Below, in pieces: positions 24,786-35,488 of a stretch of DNA of 64,000 nt. The notes beneath the pieces are model-generated. The model did no database searches and had not been told where the DNA came from. It saw nothing but the letters and a program-made list of their open reading frames with translations. Origin of the DNA: Congeria kusceri (taxonomy: Eukaryota > Mollusca > Bivalvia > Myida > Dreissenidae). The position numbers were made by a program, and so were the translations under genes. Location: the NCBI GenBank assembly GCA_027627225.1, contig CM051026.1:2166001-2230000 (forward strand). The letters are read 5' to 3'. Each line of letters begins with the position of its first letter. Within the stretch, counting starts at the first letter, position 1.

Positions 24786-26239
24786 TGTTTTTGTTTATGT
24801 AACCGGATGTTATTATATTATTGTAGAATTATTAACATGTGTGTGTAATACAATTATTTGTTTCTTTTTTTGTGTTTTTAACTTTAGTTTATTGACCCGT
24901 GTTGAGAAGTAAAAACTAGTTGTTACTTAAAAAACATAAATACAATCGTAAACTGTAAACGTAAACATGTAAGAAATGTAAAAGCATTTATTTAATAGTT
25001 ACATCAAGGACATATCAGTCTCTTTCTTATAAAAAAATAGTTTTCAATTTATCGTTGTTTATCGACCAATAAACAACTATTTGGAATTCTGATGCGTATT
25101 ACTTAAACCACGAGGGCTTCAGAACGACAATGAGTTGTTTATTGGCCGATAAAGAACGATAATGCAAACATTATTTGGATTATAGCAAATATGTTCGCAA
25201 TTGAAATGAGAACTATATTTTATTATGCCTCGCTCAGAATCGGGAATCCTTCTTGCGTTGTTTATTGGGTAGTTTAAGAACGATAAGTGTGTTCTATGTC
25301 AATAGAAAAATTAGCAAGTATCATGTTAGAATCAAGATATTCCGCTTTTGAAAATAATTGTTTCTATTAAGATTTTATTCCAAACAATGGTTCTTCTTTT
25401 ATGTAATACTTTTCAGTGATAAAAAACCGTTTAAAAAAAGCTAAATAATAATGCCACATAATAATGATGCTGAAAAATAAGCAGTTATAAAAAAGACACA
25501 TGATAATATATTCACATTTCTTCGGCTTGTTTTCCAGGTGTTAGTCGTTTGTCAAATAAATTGTAGAATTGTTATTTTGCGAACTGTGGGATAGTAAACA
25601 TTCGGCAAAACACACCATTTACATAGAAACATCAGTATTTACGCAAAAACCGAATGTTGTTGTAGTTTCAAGTTGTATTTTTATTATAAAAGGAAGCAAC
25701 ATTGATCTTAAAGTAACTAATCTTTGCTTGCACATCGTTCGATGCTGCACAATTCTATATTGTATTATTCTATTGCAATTCATACGTGTATGCTCAACCC
25801 AGTTTGACCTGCTCGCAGATTAACTGGTCATAACGCTTTTCGAAGCAAACATCAGAAAAATGATCATTCTTAAATGTCCGTTGAAATTCCGTGTGTAGTG
25901 TGAGAGAAAATATAATAAAGTTATAGTTTAATTATTACACGTTTTATTTGAAAAAAAATGTTACAAAGTTTACTTTTTAAGTTGATTTTTGCGCAAGAAT
26001 AAGATAGTTTCGTGCGTTTAGTTGAGAATTGTTTTAACATAAGAACACCACGTTATGATTTTCAATTCAAACGCCGAAACACCAATTCAATGTCGCGAAT
26101 AGTTAATATAAAACAAACTGCAATACGCAATTAAGTTACGCAGTACAAATAATATATATAACTAGTCATGATTGGATTTAGCCGCTTTATATTGACTACC
26201 GATTCTATAAATAACGGTCACGTCACATACACTGTGAAG
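24786..26239. other. AT-rich stretch, no gene seen
   Basis: Apart from the inverted repeat at 25,049-25,162 and a third half-arm near 25,256-25,292, nothing is supported here. An 84-codon frame at 25,569-25,823 has no motif. Confidence 0.4.
25049..25162. repeat. 30-bp inverted repeat (hairpin)
   Basis: The arms 25049-25078 ('ttatcgttgtttatcgacc...') and 25133-25162 pair over 30 bases with two mismatches around a loop of 54 bases. A related single arm follows near 25,256. It may be the core of a foldback element. Confidence 0.7.
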
Positions 26240-27150
26240 ATCACGTAACCGGTCATTCTATAAATAGTGATTACAGCTAAATACCACTTTATTAGCAAGG
26301 TTAAGTAGCAAACATTTTCGACGGAATTGAGTGAAATATAGTTCCCAGATAGATAAAAAATAAAAGATTAAAGGTTATCATTCAAGCTAACGTAACATGG
26401 TTTAACGGTAGTAAAGGAACATGCAAACCAATAATGAAACCTCCACTGGGTATCGAACTCGAGACTTTGTAGCGATAAAAATAAGAAAATAAAATTATGT
26501 TGATGGAAAAGACCACCGTTAAAACGGCGTTATAAAACTCTCGACAGTAATCGTTCATTAGACACGCGATCATTCTATAAATAGAGGTCGAGTAACAGAG
26601 CATATCATGGGAGATCACCGTTAAAATATGCGTTATACAAATTGCCGATAGTAGTCGTTCTTCAGACTCGTGATCTTTCTATACATATCAATCGAGTAAT
26701 AGACAATATCAGGAGAGATCACTGTTAATAATGTCTGATTGTCTTATTCTGGGCTTAGTGTGAGGTTTGGCGCCCATGAAACCGGTTTAAACCCCCAATG
26801 CTTTGCATTGACCCGTTCAAGGCGGTTACCCCAGCTTTATTCATGTGTGTTTTGTGTTTGTTATGTGTTTTTGTGACTTGCTGATTGGTTTTTGGCAATC
26901 GATTACTTGCCATATATAAAGGACATCAGAGTTATGTCCTGCTGTCGCAGCTGGAGTTTCACTTTGTTTATATTTATAGAAATTGTCGATATTTGTCGTT
27001 CCTAAGCCAGCGGTAATGCTACAAACAGCGCTCAAATCACATACAATGTCAAGAGAGATCACCATAAAAACTGCGTTATAAATTTTTTAATAGTTGTCGT
27101 TCTTGAGACATATGGTTATTCTATAGATATCGATCGCGCCACAGACAAAA
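26240..27150. repeat. 104-bp degenerate tandem repeat, interrupted by an insertion
   Basis: Units share 'cattctataaatag', 'cgagtaacag.caatatc', 'ggagagatcactgtt' and 'gcgttataaa', with about 104 bases between successive 'gagatcac' boxes (26,610 and 26,714). The series is interrupted at about 26,741-26,976 by dispersed repeat copy B and then resumes. The same unit occurs at 44,026-44,282 and 51,597-51,870. Confidence 0.7.
26746..26976 (+). mobile_element. TATA-containing dispersed repeat, copy B
   Basis: This is the best-preserved copy. It starts 'attctgggcttagtgtgagg', includes a TATA-like 'catatataaagga', and ends 'ggagtttcactttg' plus 'tttatattta'. It sits inside a 104-bp repeat unit whose two halves lie on either side, which shows that the family has moved. 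Confidence 0.75.
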
Positions 27151-27834
27151 TGCTCAATACTTGCACAGATTACTAACAAATTGCGTCATTTGTCTACATG
27201 CGTCACCGTAATTGAGTGTAGATATAGTTCCGTATAGAGTAAATGAACATGGTTTTACTATACCTGTAACTGACAGGGAACCGATTTGAAAGTTTTACGT
27301 TTTTACTAACCTTAACCCTAACCCTTTAAAAGTTAAAACCTATCCACAAGCGCGTCATAATACTAGTAGTTGAACTGTTTACGTTACATGAGCATACATC
27401 ATTAAATGTAGTATTTATTAATATTAGATTTCATTCGCGTTTTGTAGAATTAAACATTTTTTTTTTCATTTTATGTCTGCATGAATATTAATGGCTATTT
27501 TTCATTGTTTATTAAACTATCGATTTCAATAAAAATAATTACACAAGTTTAGCATATACAACCAAGCTATGTAATCAGGCCTTTTACACAACTGTTACTA
27601 TTACGGCTTCTTCCTGGAACGCACGACGATGATCTGTAACATGTAGTTTATGATGCTAGGTCTTGAACAAGCAGAGATTTAGCTGATACTTGTATTTACT
27701 TCATTTAACCGTGCCTCAGAACGTTGCAGTTGTGTTGCTCTAATAAACATTAAATAATTGAGTAATTAAATTGTAATTTAATTGTATTAATATTCTCTTT
27801 TATCGCTTCCTTTCAATCGCCATGCTTCGAGTTA
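27151..27834. other. Intergenic, no gene seen
   Basis: One unit of the 38-bp 'gggaaccgatttgaaag' repeat (compare 44.4 kb) lies near 27,277. A short 'cttaaccctaaccc' at 27,311 resembles telomere repeat but is too short to mean much. No gene is seen. Confidence 0.4.
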
Positions 27835-27839
27835 ATATG

Positions 27840-28092
27840 AGGTGCGTCGTGGGAAAACCGGACTTAATGCATGTGCGTAAAGTGTCGTCCCGGATAAGCC
27901 TGTGCAATCCGCACAGGCTAATCCGGAACGGCACTTTCCGCCTACTGTGTATTTATGCTTAGAAGAGACTTCCTTGAAACAGAAAATACCATAAAAGCGG
28001 AAAGTGCCGTCCTGCTGCCCGGACTGCACAGGCTAATCCGGGACGACACTTTACGCACATGCATTAAGACCGGTTTACACACGACGCGCCAC
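27840..28092. mobile_element. Foldback element with long terminal inverted repeats
   Basis: The left arm ('ggtgcgtcgtgggaaaaccg', 'cttaatgcatgtgcgtaaag', 'tgtcgtcccggat') and the right arm are inverted copies over about 70 bases. Further inner palindromes ('gcctgtgcaatccgcacaggc') and a second paired block ('gcggaaagtgccg') complete a nearly perfect hairpin. It is flanked by ATATG on both sides (27835-27839 and 28093-28097), a likely 5-base target duplication. It is non-coding and needs a transposase in trans. I associate this motif with very abundant repeats of Dreissena genomes. Confidence 0.85.
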
Positions 28093-28120
28093 ATATGTAT
28101 TTATAAGTGTGTGTCTTTTG

Positions 28121-28326
28121 ATTAATTCTGGGCTAAGTGTGAGGTTCAGCCAGCTTTTAAACAGGTTTAAACTACAAATGCTTAGCATTGACCTTTCCAA
28201 CGTGACCCCATGTTTTGTATACCATTGTGAGTTGCGTATTGTCCGGTATGGTCAATTAGTCATTGGATGATAATAAGGGTTGCTCTCCTTGTGATGTCTC
28301 TGGAGTTTCATTATTCTTATATTTAT
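28121..28326 (+). mobile_element. TATA-containing dispersed repeat, copy C
   Basis: It starts 'attaattctgggctaagtg' and ends 'ctggagtttcatt...tatattta'. The middle is diverged: 'gcttagcattgacctttcc' is kept, while the TATA-like stretch is replaced by 'gatgataataagg'. It lies about 30 bases after the foldback element. Confidence 0.65.
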
Positions 28327-29164
28327 TTCGTTCTACTGTCTTTGAAATTTAAATCTTTTGAGAAGTATATGGATATGGCTCGATACACCAACTAAAATTA
28401 AGAAAACGAAAATCATGGCAGTTTCATTTATGAATATTAAGCGATACACTGAATTAGTTATTACTGCTATATAACATTCTATACCTATAGATTGACAAAT
28501 ATAAACATTTGTAACGTGTATAGGTAATTGAGTGAGCTGTTTTCATATATGACTTTTACGGACTGATTGTTATCAAAAGGCGCTTTGTCCAATATATTGA
28601 TTATCGGTTAGATTAAATGTCAACATTTGTTTTCAACCAATGCATTTGTAATCGCTTACAACTCGGGTAGGTGTCTTTTATTAATATTAACATAACTCAA
28701 TCGTAAACAAATGATTCCACCCCTTTATAACATTTCGTTTCATGTCTAATGACGAACAATATAATATAAAAATATAAAATAAACGAAACGTACACACGAA
28801 TATACCTTTATATATTTTTAAAATTGTTTAAGTAAACTAATTAATTTAAGTTGTTCAATTCTAAACGATAAATCATAAAATATATTGTAATTCCACGTGA
28901 TAGAATATATATTATTGTGTGTGTGTAAGCTTTGCAGTTAATATACATGTACAATATACCATCAATTTGGTTATTAATGCACTGTTAATTCTTCTTAGAC
29001 ATTTACAATTCTGTTGCTCTTGTAAACGTTAATCCATTACGTAATCAAATTGTAATTCGAAATAAAACGTCAACTTTGTAATTTATTTACAATTCTATTT
29101 TATAACTATTTAATTTCAAATGAAATGCTCTGAGGTTAAAATGTACGTACATGTATGCATAGTG
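28327..29164. other. AT-rich stretch, no gene seen
   Basis: Nothing supported. The composition is strongly AT-rich with a short 'tgtgtgtgt' run near 28,917. Confidence 0.4.
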
Positions 29165-29425
29165 TGAATAATTCCGTGCCATGTGTGAGGTTCGGCAAGC
29201 CTTTAAACCAATAAGAAATTATGTACCATGTGCGAGGTTCGGCAAGCCTTTAAACCAATAAGAAATCCAATGCTTCGGTGACGCAAGTTTTAATCATGTT
29301 ATGGTATGTCTTGTGTAGTGCGTAGTGTCATGTGTTGTATTGGCAATATGTATAAAGGGCCACATGATCTTAATAAGGGTTTCGCTACTGCTGGTGTTGC
29401 TGGGGTTTTATTTATCTTATATATT
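29165..29425 (+). mobile_element. TATA-containing dispersed repeat, copy D
   Basis: The head carries an internal direct duplication of 48 bases ('ccatgtg.gaggttcggc' at 29,178 and 29,226). The body keeps 'tccaatgctt', 'tggcaatatgtataaaggg' and the ending 'tgctggggttttattt'. This is the most diverged of the four copies. Confidence 0.6.
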
Positions 29426-29934
29426 GACAAATGCATATATAATTTGTTGTGGAACCAGAAAATGATTTGGCATTGTTTATAGTACCGGAGTAAGAATGCA
29501 TTGAAACAGCAATATTAATTATGGGCAGTTAAATTGGATTAACACGCAAACATATCAATACCGTTACATATTTAATTAATGGGTAATCAGGCTATTGTAT
29601 GAAATCGATTGTTGTTATTAATACTTTTTTGGACAGTGAATAACAAATCCATATAAGTGGCAACTAAAGCAAAGAGCATGTTCTTTTTAACACAACACCT
29701 GTAGTTGCGATAGATAAAGATTATTAAACAGATTTTTCATTGGTGCCCTTTAATCAAACAATCTAATCAATATTGTCAATTGTGAGCATAATTCAACAAT
29801 TGCAATATTAAGCATAAAAAAACGAATGAATGAATGATTTATGATTTACATCAAGAACGTATCATGCATATAGTTACTACACTTTGACCAGCCTTATGTG
29901 TGTTCGGACTCTTGAAAGTTCTCAACAAGTGCAT
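29426..29934. other. Intergenic, no gene seen
   Basis: AT-rich sequence without a supported open frame, RNA gene or repeat. Confidence 0.4.
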
Positions 29935-30620
29935 AGCTACACACATGACGCTGATAGTTACATACACCAGTGTTCACAATTACAATGTAGCTGCACACAT
30001 GACGCTGATAGTTACATACACCAGTGTTCACAATTACAATGAAGCTACACACATGACACTGATAGTTACATACACCAGTGTTCACAATTACAATGTAGCT
30101 ACACACATGACGCTGATAGTTACATACACCAGTGTTCACAATTACAATGTAGCTACACACATGACGCTGATAGTTACATACACCAGTGTTCACAATTACA
30201 ATGTAGCTACACACATGACACTGATAGTTACATACATCAGTGTTCACAATTACAATGTAGCTACACACATGACGCTGATAGTTACATACACCAGTGTTCA
30301 CAATTACAATGTAGCTACACACATGACGCTGATAGTTACATACACCAGTGTTCACAATTACAATGTAGCTACACACATGACGCTGATAGTTACACACACC
30401 AGTGTTCACAATTACAATGTAGCTACACACATGACGCTGATAGTTACATACACCCTTGTTCACAATTACAATGTCGATTAGATAGCATAGCTACACTACA
30501 TGACACTGATGGTTACATACACCAGCGTTCACAATTACAATGTCGATTAGATAGCATAGCTACACTACATGACACTGATAGTTACATACACCAGTGTTCA
30601 CAATTACAATGTCGATTAGA
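29935..30620. repeat. 54-bp minisatellite, open on both strands
   Basis: Nine to ten nearly identical 54-base units ('agctacacacatgacgctga', 'tagttacatacaccagtg', 'ttcacaattacaatgt') are followed by two units lengthened by an insert beginning 'cgattagatagcatagc'. Because 54 is a multiple of three and no unit contains a stop in these frames, both strands are open for about 190 codons (18-residue repeats). There is no start context, splice signal or flanking domain, so I read these as by-products of the repeat and not as genes. Confidence 0.9.
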
Positions 30621-30639
30621 TATGTATTCTTCAGCTAAG

Positions 30640-31399
30640 GGCTAACGGCTTTGATTGCAACATCTGTGCTTGTGTTTGTTGCCAAACCGAAGTCATATTG
30701 TTTGTTCTTCTCTTAATGACCCGAGGTCTATATTTGGCAAGTACAGCTGCACACTTGTATACACACGGGCGCGTTATTCTGTAAAGAAACAGTGATCCCT
30801 ATAAAAAATAATAGTATAACATCTCATCATACGACCTCTGGTCATTTGTACGTTATGATATATCGCTTACAAGAAGCTTTAAGAAACTGTACAGTGTGAT
30901 TATAATGATTTAATAGTAACTGATTATATTAGAAGTAGTTATATGCATAATCTATATATGTACGTGTATACTGTACTTTACCAGATCATATGTCGTCCTT
31001 AAATATTGTTACTTGTTAAAGACACACTGAATAAGTACCGTTCTGCATCAACAATCCTGATTCACAGTGGCCTTGTCCTTTGGGTCGCTGGCTACGTATG
31101 GAGCACCAGGAGCTGGGTAGGCGTTCTTAGTCTGTATGTGTCTATTGCTGTTTAATATTTAAACAGAAATAGATGTATATATGCAAAATAAATTGTGCAT
31201 GAAGATCCAATGGTTTCTAAGCCATTATATGGACAAACATTTACAATAATTGAGGCTATTTCAAATCCCTTTGTCGCTTTGACCAACGGACCCCAAAATC
31301 AACAAGGATCATGGCCTAGTGATAAATATCTTATCTACCTAGTTTGAATAATATATGCTTAACAATTCTGTTGTTATTTCCCAGCCAAAGTTTGGTCTT
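30640..31399. other. Intergenic, no gene seen
   Basis: No supported gene. The sequence is ordinary AT-rich DNA with no repeat shared with other parts of the window. Confidence 0.4.
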
Positions 31400-31530
31400 C
31401 CGACACACCGACGGACATAAATACCGACGAACCGCCATTTACAAAACAATATGCCACCTGCATACTTGTAATAAGTAACTAAAGGTGCCGACACACCGAC
31501 GGACATAAATACCGAAGAAATAAGTAACGA
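31400..31530. repeat. Short direct repeat, about 88 bases apart
   Basis: The stretch 'ccgacacaccgacggacata' followed by 'aataccga' occurs at about 31,399 and again at about 31,487. It forms a two-unit tandem duplication of roughly 88 bases. Confidence 0.7.
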
Positions 31531-31549
31531 AAGGTTGCTATTCAACACG

Positions 31550-31850
31550 GATTTAAAGACAAATGTCAAAAAACACTGCGTTGATCTTCTCCTGTTAAAG
31601 ACAAATGTCACTCTATTGTTAAAAACACTGCGTTGATCTTCTCCTGTTAAAGACAAATGTCATTCTATTGTTAAAAACACTGCGTTGATCTTCTTCTGTT
31701 AAAGACAAATGTCACTCTATTGTTAAAAACACTGCGGTGATCTTCTCCTGTTAAAGACAAATGTCATTCTATTGTTAAAAACACTGCGTTGATCTTCTCC
31801 TGTTAAAGACAAATGTCATTCTATTGTTAAAAACCCTGCGGTTATTTTCT
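31550..31850. repeat. 52-bp tandem repeat, about six units
   Basis: Units read 'ttaaagacaaatgtcattc', 'tattgttaaaaacactgcg' and 'ttgatcttctcctg'. The first unit lacks about ten bases. The last units vary at single sites (cactct/cattct, gcgttg/gcggtg). Confidence 0.9.
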
Positions 31851-31855
31851 CCTGT

Positions 31856-34409
31856 TTCATGCTTTCCATGAATAACTGTACTTCTAACGGTAATATTACC
31901 TGTCATCAAATAGACAAGTCATTTTAAGGGCCGTCTATCAACAATGTTGAACATTATTAACAGTTTACAATATATAGTAAATTCAACAATTAAAATAAAA
32001 ATCACTTGGTAAGTTTTTGTCCACCAATAAGTAAATTTGCACGGAAAAGCTTATGTGTTTATAATTTAACTATTTTTTCTCTATTTGCTCTACCAATCTT
32101 TTTGTTCAATGTTCAAAAATAGTATAGATTTATGAGCCGACCCTCAAACTTGAAACACCTCACTGACCACAATAACGGGATTTCTCCATGCAAAAATCAT
32201 GCATGCGATTAGCTTTCTTTTGACGAGAATCGAGGACACCCAATGTCTTCAATGAAAATATCGTCGATCAACTAGGACAAATCAAATGCATGTTTGTACT
32301 TTAAACAAATTGTTATTATCAAAAACAGCAACGATATATTTCTATGTATGTTATTTCAAAAACATAATAACATAACGAGGTACAAGAATATATAATGAAC
32401 TGGTTGTGGTTAAACTTTGGCCGTATTAAGAGTTTATTTAGCTTTTAACTTGACATCAGCACCACAACTATGCATTGGCACCATAACATATGCCCGCGAC
32501 CATAACCTTTTCAAAAATGAACAATTAACCTCATTTTCAACCGAAGCTACCAGTTTTCAAGTAGCAGACCTCCGCAATTTTAACAGAATTTATGTTTATA
32601 TGTCAATAACTTGTTAAAATGTACCAAAGTCTTAGAAATTTGTCAACATGTCCGAGTTTTCCATGTCGATATTGAAGAAGTCAACGTTTTGAAGTTCTAC
32701 AGCATAAGATTTCGTAATGCTCCCTAGGTAGTTGTAACTAGAGTAAAGCATAAACATATTTGTGTAGAATAGCATTCTCCGATTTTTCTATTTTCGCTAA
32801 CAAGTGTCCAGTAAGATAAAATACAGAGTCGTACTCACCACTGACATCCATTTCTATGTATTGACACCACAACGGAAGCTGCATTGCGACATTTTCTACA
32901 CATAACGCGAGCGTTATGGTCGCAATGATTCCCCGGCGTGCATTTATAGCTCTGATTTAGCACGTTCGCACATAACGGTTTGTAAACATTACATCATGAA
33001 ATTCTTATACGAAAGCTTGTTCAATTTATAGCACTATGTGCTATCTGCTTTAATACATACTTAAGTTGACATAGTGTTTTCTGACGTTCGCTCTCATTCC
33101 TAACAATAGAAATACTTTGTCAACATGTTAATTATTTGCCTGACCTACTAATCCAGCTTTAAAGTGCACCTGTTATAGGCTTCCTGTTTCAATGTAAGTA
33201 TGAAATAGAGTAAAATGTTTTCAGAATTTATGAATTTATTATATTTTTTTAATGCATTTAACAATACAAATGAAAGTTTAAGTAAGTGTTAATATGTCGG
33301 TATGTTCAGGACATGATCTTCATCACATTGGGGTATACACCAGTTGTTACTACACACAGACAATAAAGCAGACTACATGGGAGATTGTCAAAAAACTCAG
33401 ATTATTAAGAAATATAGTTTGATTGCGGGAATCCAAGAATCTTTAACAACAGAATACAGCAGTTTCATTGAGGCCAAATCGATATACAACAACAACAATG
33501 CTTTATCGTGATGCCTGCGAAGGCCTAAGAGATGAATAAAATAACAAATGACTATCATTTGTCAATAACCAGTCAGCAAGTGAAGGTTCAATAGTATGGC
33601 AAACCTTTAATATGAAAGCTTATTTCATTTAATAGCAATGTGTTCGCTTATTATTTTACTTATCCTTGTCAACATTTCGGACAAAATGTATTCGGATAAG
33701 TTGAATTACAGACATCGTCTTCCATATTTCACACGTTTATAAATAAATATATCTATGGGATTTTGAAAATCGAAATCAGGGTGATCAAGAATTTATCACA
33801 ATTTTCAACAGTTATTTTCATAACGTAAATGCAATAAATTTGTTGACATCGTAAACTTTGCACATACATTTTTAACACTTAATTTCACGTTGTAATGACA
33901 AATGTTGAAATTGTATTGCATTGGCATCTCAGAACATAAACTTCATAACTCTAATGTTACCTTTTACGGACATGTTGATTTAGTTGTCATATGTGTGCGT
34001 GTCTTAATGCTTAGTTTATTTTTGTTTTTTAGGGCAGTTTTCATTGATTTTTTGAAACAAAATTGATACAATAGCCTTCATTTAACAAAAGCCAAAGATA
34101 AATGTTATATTTGGCATAAAAGGTTTAACATGTGGTTATTTCCTTTTAATATAAACTTCTGTTACAGTATTTTTACGGTTACGAATAAAGTGTATTATTT
34201 AGAGACCATTAGAAAGGATATTTACAATATAAGCAAACTATTTTTGTTTGCTTATCAAATTCTTGTAGACATGTCTATAAATGGATGTGAATATTAAAAG
34301 TCACGTGCGTAGTGGCGATATTTGAACATTAATTACATTGCAAAGTGATACAACGTTTTAGTAAACTGTTTAAACTGTTTGACATTTGGTTTACTTGCTT
34401 GTTTTGGCA
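31856..34409. other. Long AT-rich stretch upstream of the exon 8 relative, no gene seen
   Basis: I looked here for counterparts of exons 1-7 of the 2,865-11,471 gene (heptad codons, the FALIVIDS and LIVGQSEE segments) and found none. Chance open frames such as 32,417-32,617 show no motif. Confidence 0.45.
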
Positions 34410-35310
34410 GTAGAGGCTATACTCAACAAACCTGCCATCATTGGATGTGTAAAGACACGCGGAATACTTCAGATTTATATTCAAGCATCTGCTGATTCTA
34501 ACAGTGAAGAAAATATCCGAAGCGAGCTAAAGAAACATGGCGTCACAGAGTGTCATTTTCTGCGCAGAATAACACAACCGTTGTGTTCCTCTGGTGATTC
34601 GGCATTTGATGGTCGAGGGACTATTGGGGGTTTCGTAAAGAAGGAAAACATACCTACCGTCTCAGTTAGAGATACTACTCTCGTATAAACAGCACATGCT
34701 GCTACATGCTCTTCAATGTATGATGACATGTTAGTTGCTCTTGTTTCGCGTCACGTGGCACAAGGACAGCAATTGCTTACTGTCGATAACATCCGGCAAC
34801 CAATTGGCCGTATTGCTCCCATTAGTTCTGGTGGAACAATAAACATTTTGCCAGTAGATGTGTATGATCATTGTAGACAACTCTGTGACACAACGTTCAG
34901 GACAAAACATAGTGTTAGAATGATGGTTACCAAGTTACGAACAAGAGAAGAAATACAGGCGTTAAGGGGAGCACCTGTGCACATTTGGGATGCAAGATCT
35001 ACCCCTGGCCTATGTGTATTGGTCAGGCATGACTTGAGAAATCTTAATGGCCTGAGAATCATTGTTCGTGAACGCGAACATGGATCCCGTTTCGCATTAG
35101 TTGGAGATAGTGGGGCAATGGTTTGCTACTACAATCCTCGCTACGGTGGGATGTTATACGCGGTTGCAATGGTTGTGAAAACGATGCAGAGAAGCGACAT
35201 GTCTGGTAGAGTACATTGTTGAAATACTCGACGATACGCGTCAGAAACTCTCCATAATGAATGAGTGCGAGTTTGTGTTTATTGAAGACGACGATGTACT
35301 TTGTATATGA
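34410..35310 (+). pseudogene. Broken relative of the last exon of the coiled-coil/protease-like gene
   Basis: The frame aligns along its whole length with exon 8 of the upstream gene: RGILQIYIQAS, CSSGDSAF, GTIGGFVKK, ALVSRHVAQ, QPIGRIAP, NILPVDV, ALRGAPVHIWDA, NGLRIIVRERE, VGDSGAMVCYYNP, then EILDDTRQKLSIMNECEF. An in-frame TAA at 34686-34688 falls in the linker before the histidine box. A one-base frame change near 35,200 shifts the end, which finishes at a TGA at 35,308. A putative acceptor (gttttggcag, 34401-34410) lies at the position equivalent to the exon 8 start but is one base out of phase. The candidate Asp before the PVD segment is Asn here. No upstream exons were found. A short 52-base intron removing the TAA would break the frame, so a true nonsense codon is likelier. 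Confidence 0.85.
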
Positions 35311-35488
35311 AACAGCAAAAATTCAAATGTGTTGTCAATATTTTTTTGAAGACTGTGTTATATGTTTCATGTATGTTTTATATAATGTAGGCAATTTGCG
35401 ATAAATTTAATATATCCTGCTCTGTTAGCGGTGTTAGATTAAAACATTTTATACTCCCCAAAACAACATTCACAATATAGACAAGAGA

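Noticed and set aside
26440..26475. Box B-like sequence on the minus strand (AGTTCGATACC)
   Set aside because: No box A lies at the right distance, so neither a tRNA nor a SINE is supported.
27308..27325. Telomere-like CTTAACCCTAACCC
   Set aside because: Only about two and a half units, which is too short to claim an interstitial telomere.
29894..30481. Two 190-codon repeat proteins on opposite strands
   Set aside because: Both derive from a 54-base minisatellite. There is no splice signal, start context or flanking domain.
34683..34734. A 52-base intron (GT...AG) that would remove the TAA in the exon 8 relative
   Set aside because: Its length is not a multiple of three, so splicing would put the following conserved segment out of frame.
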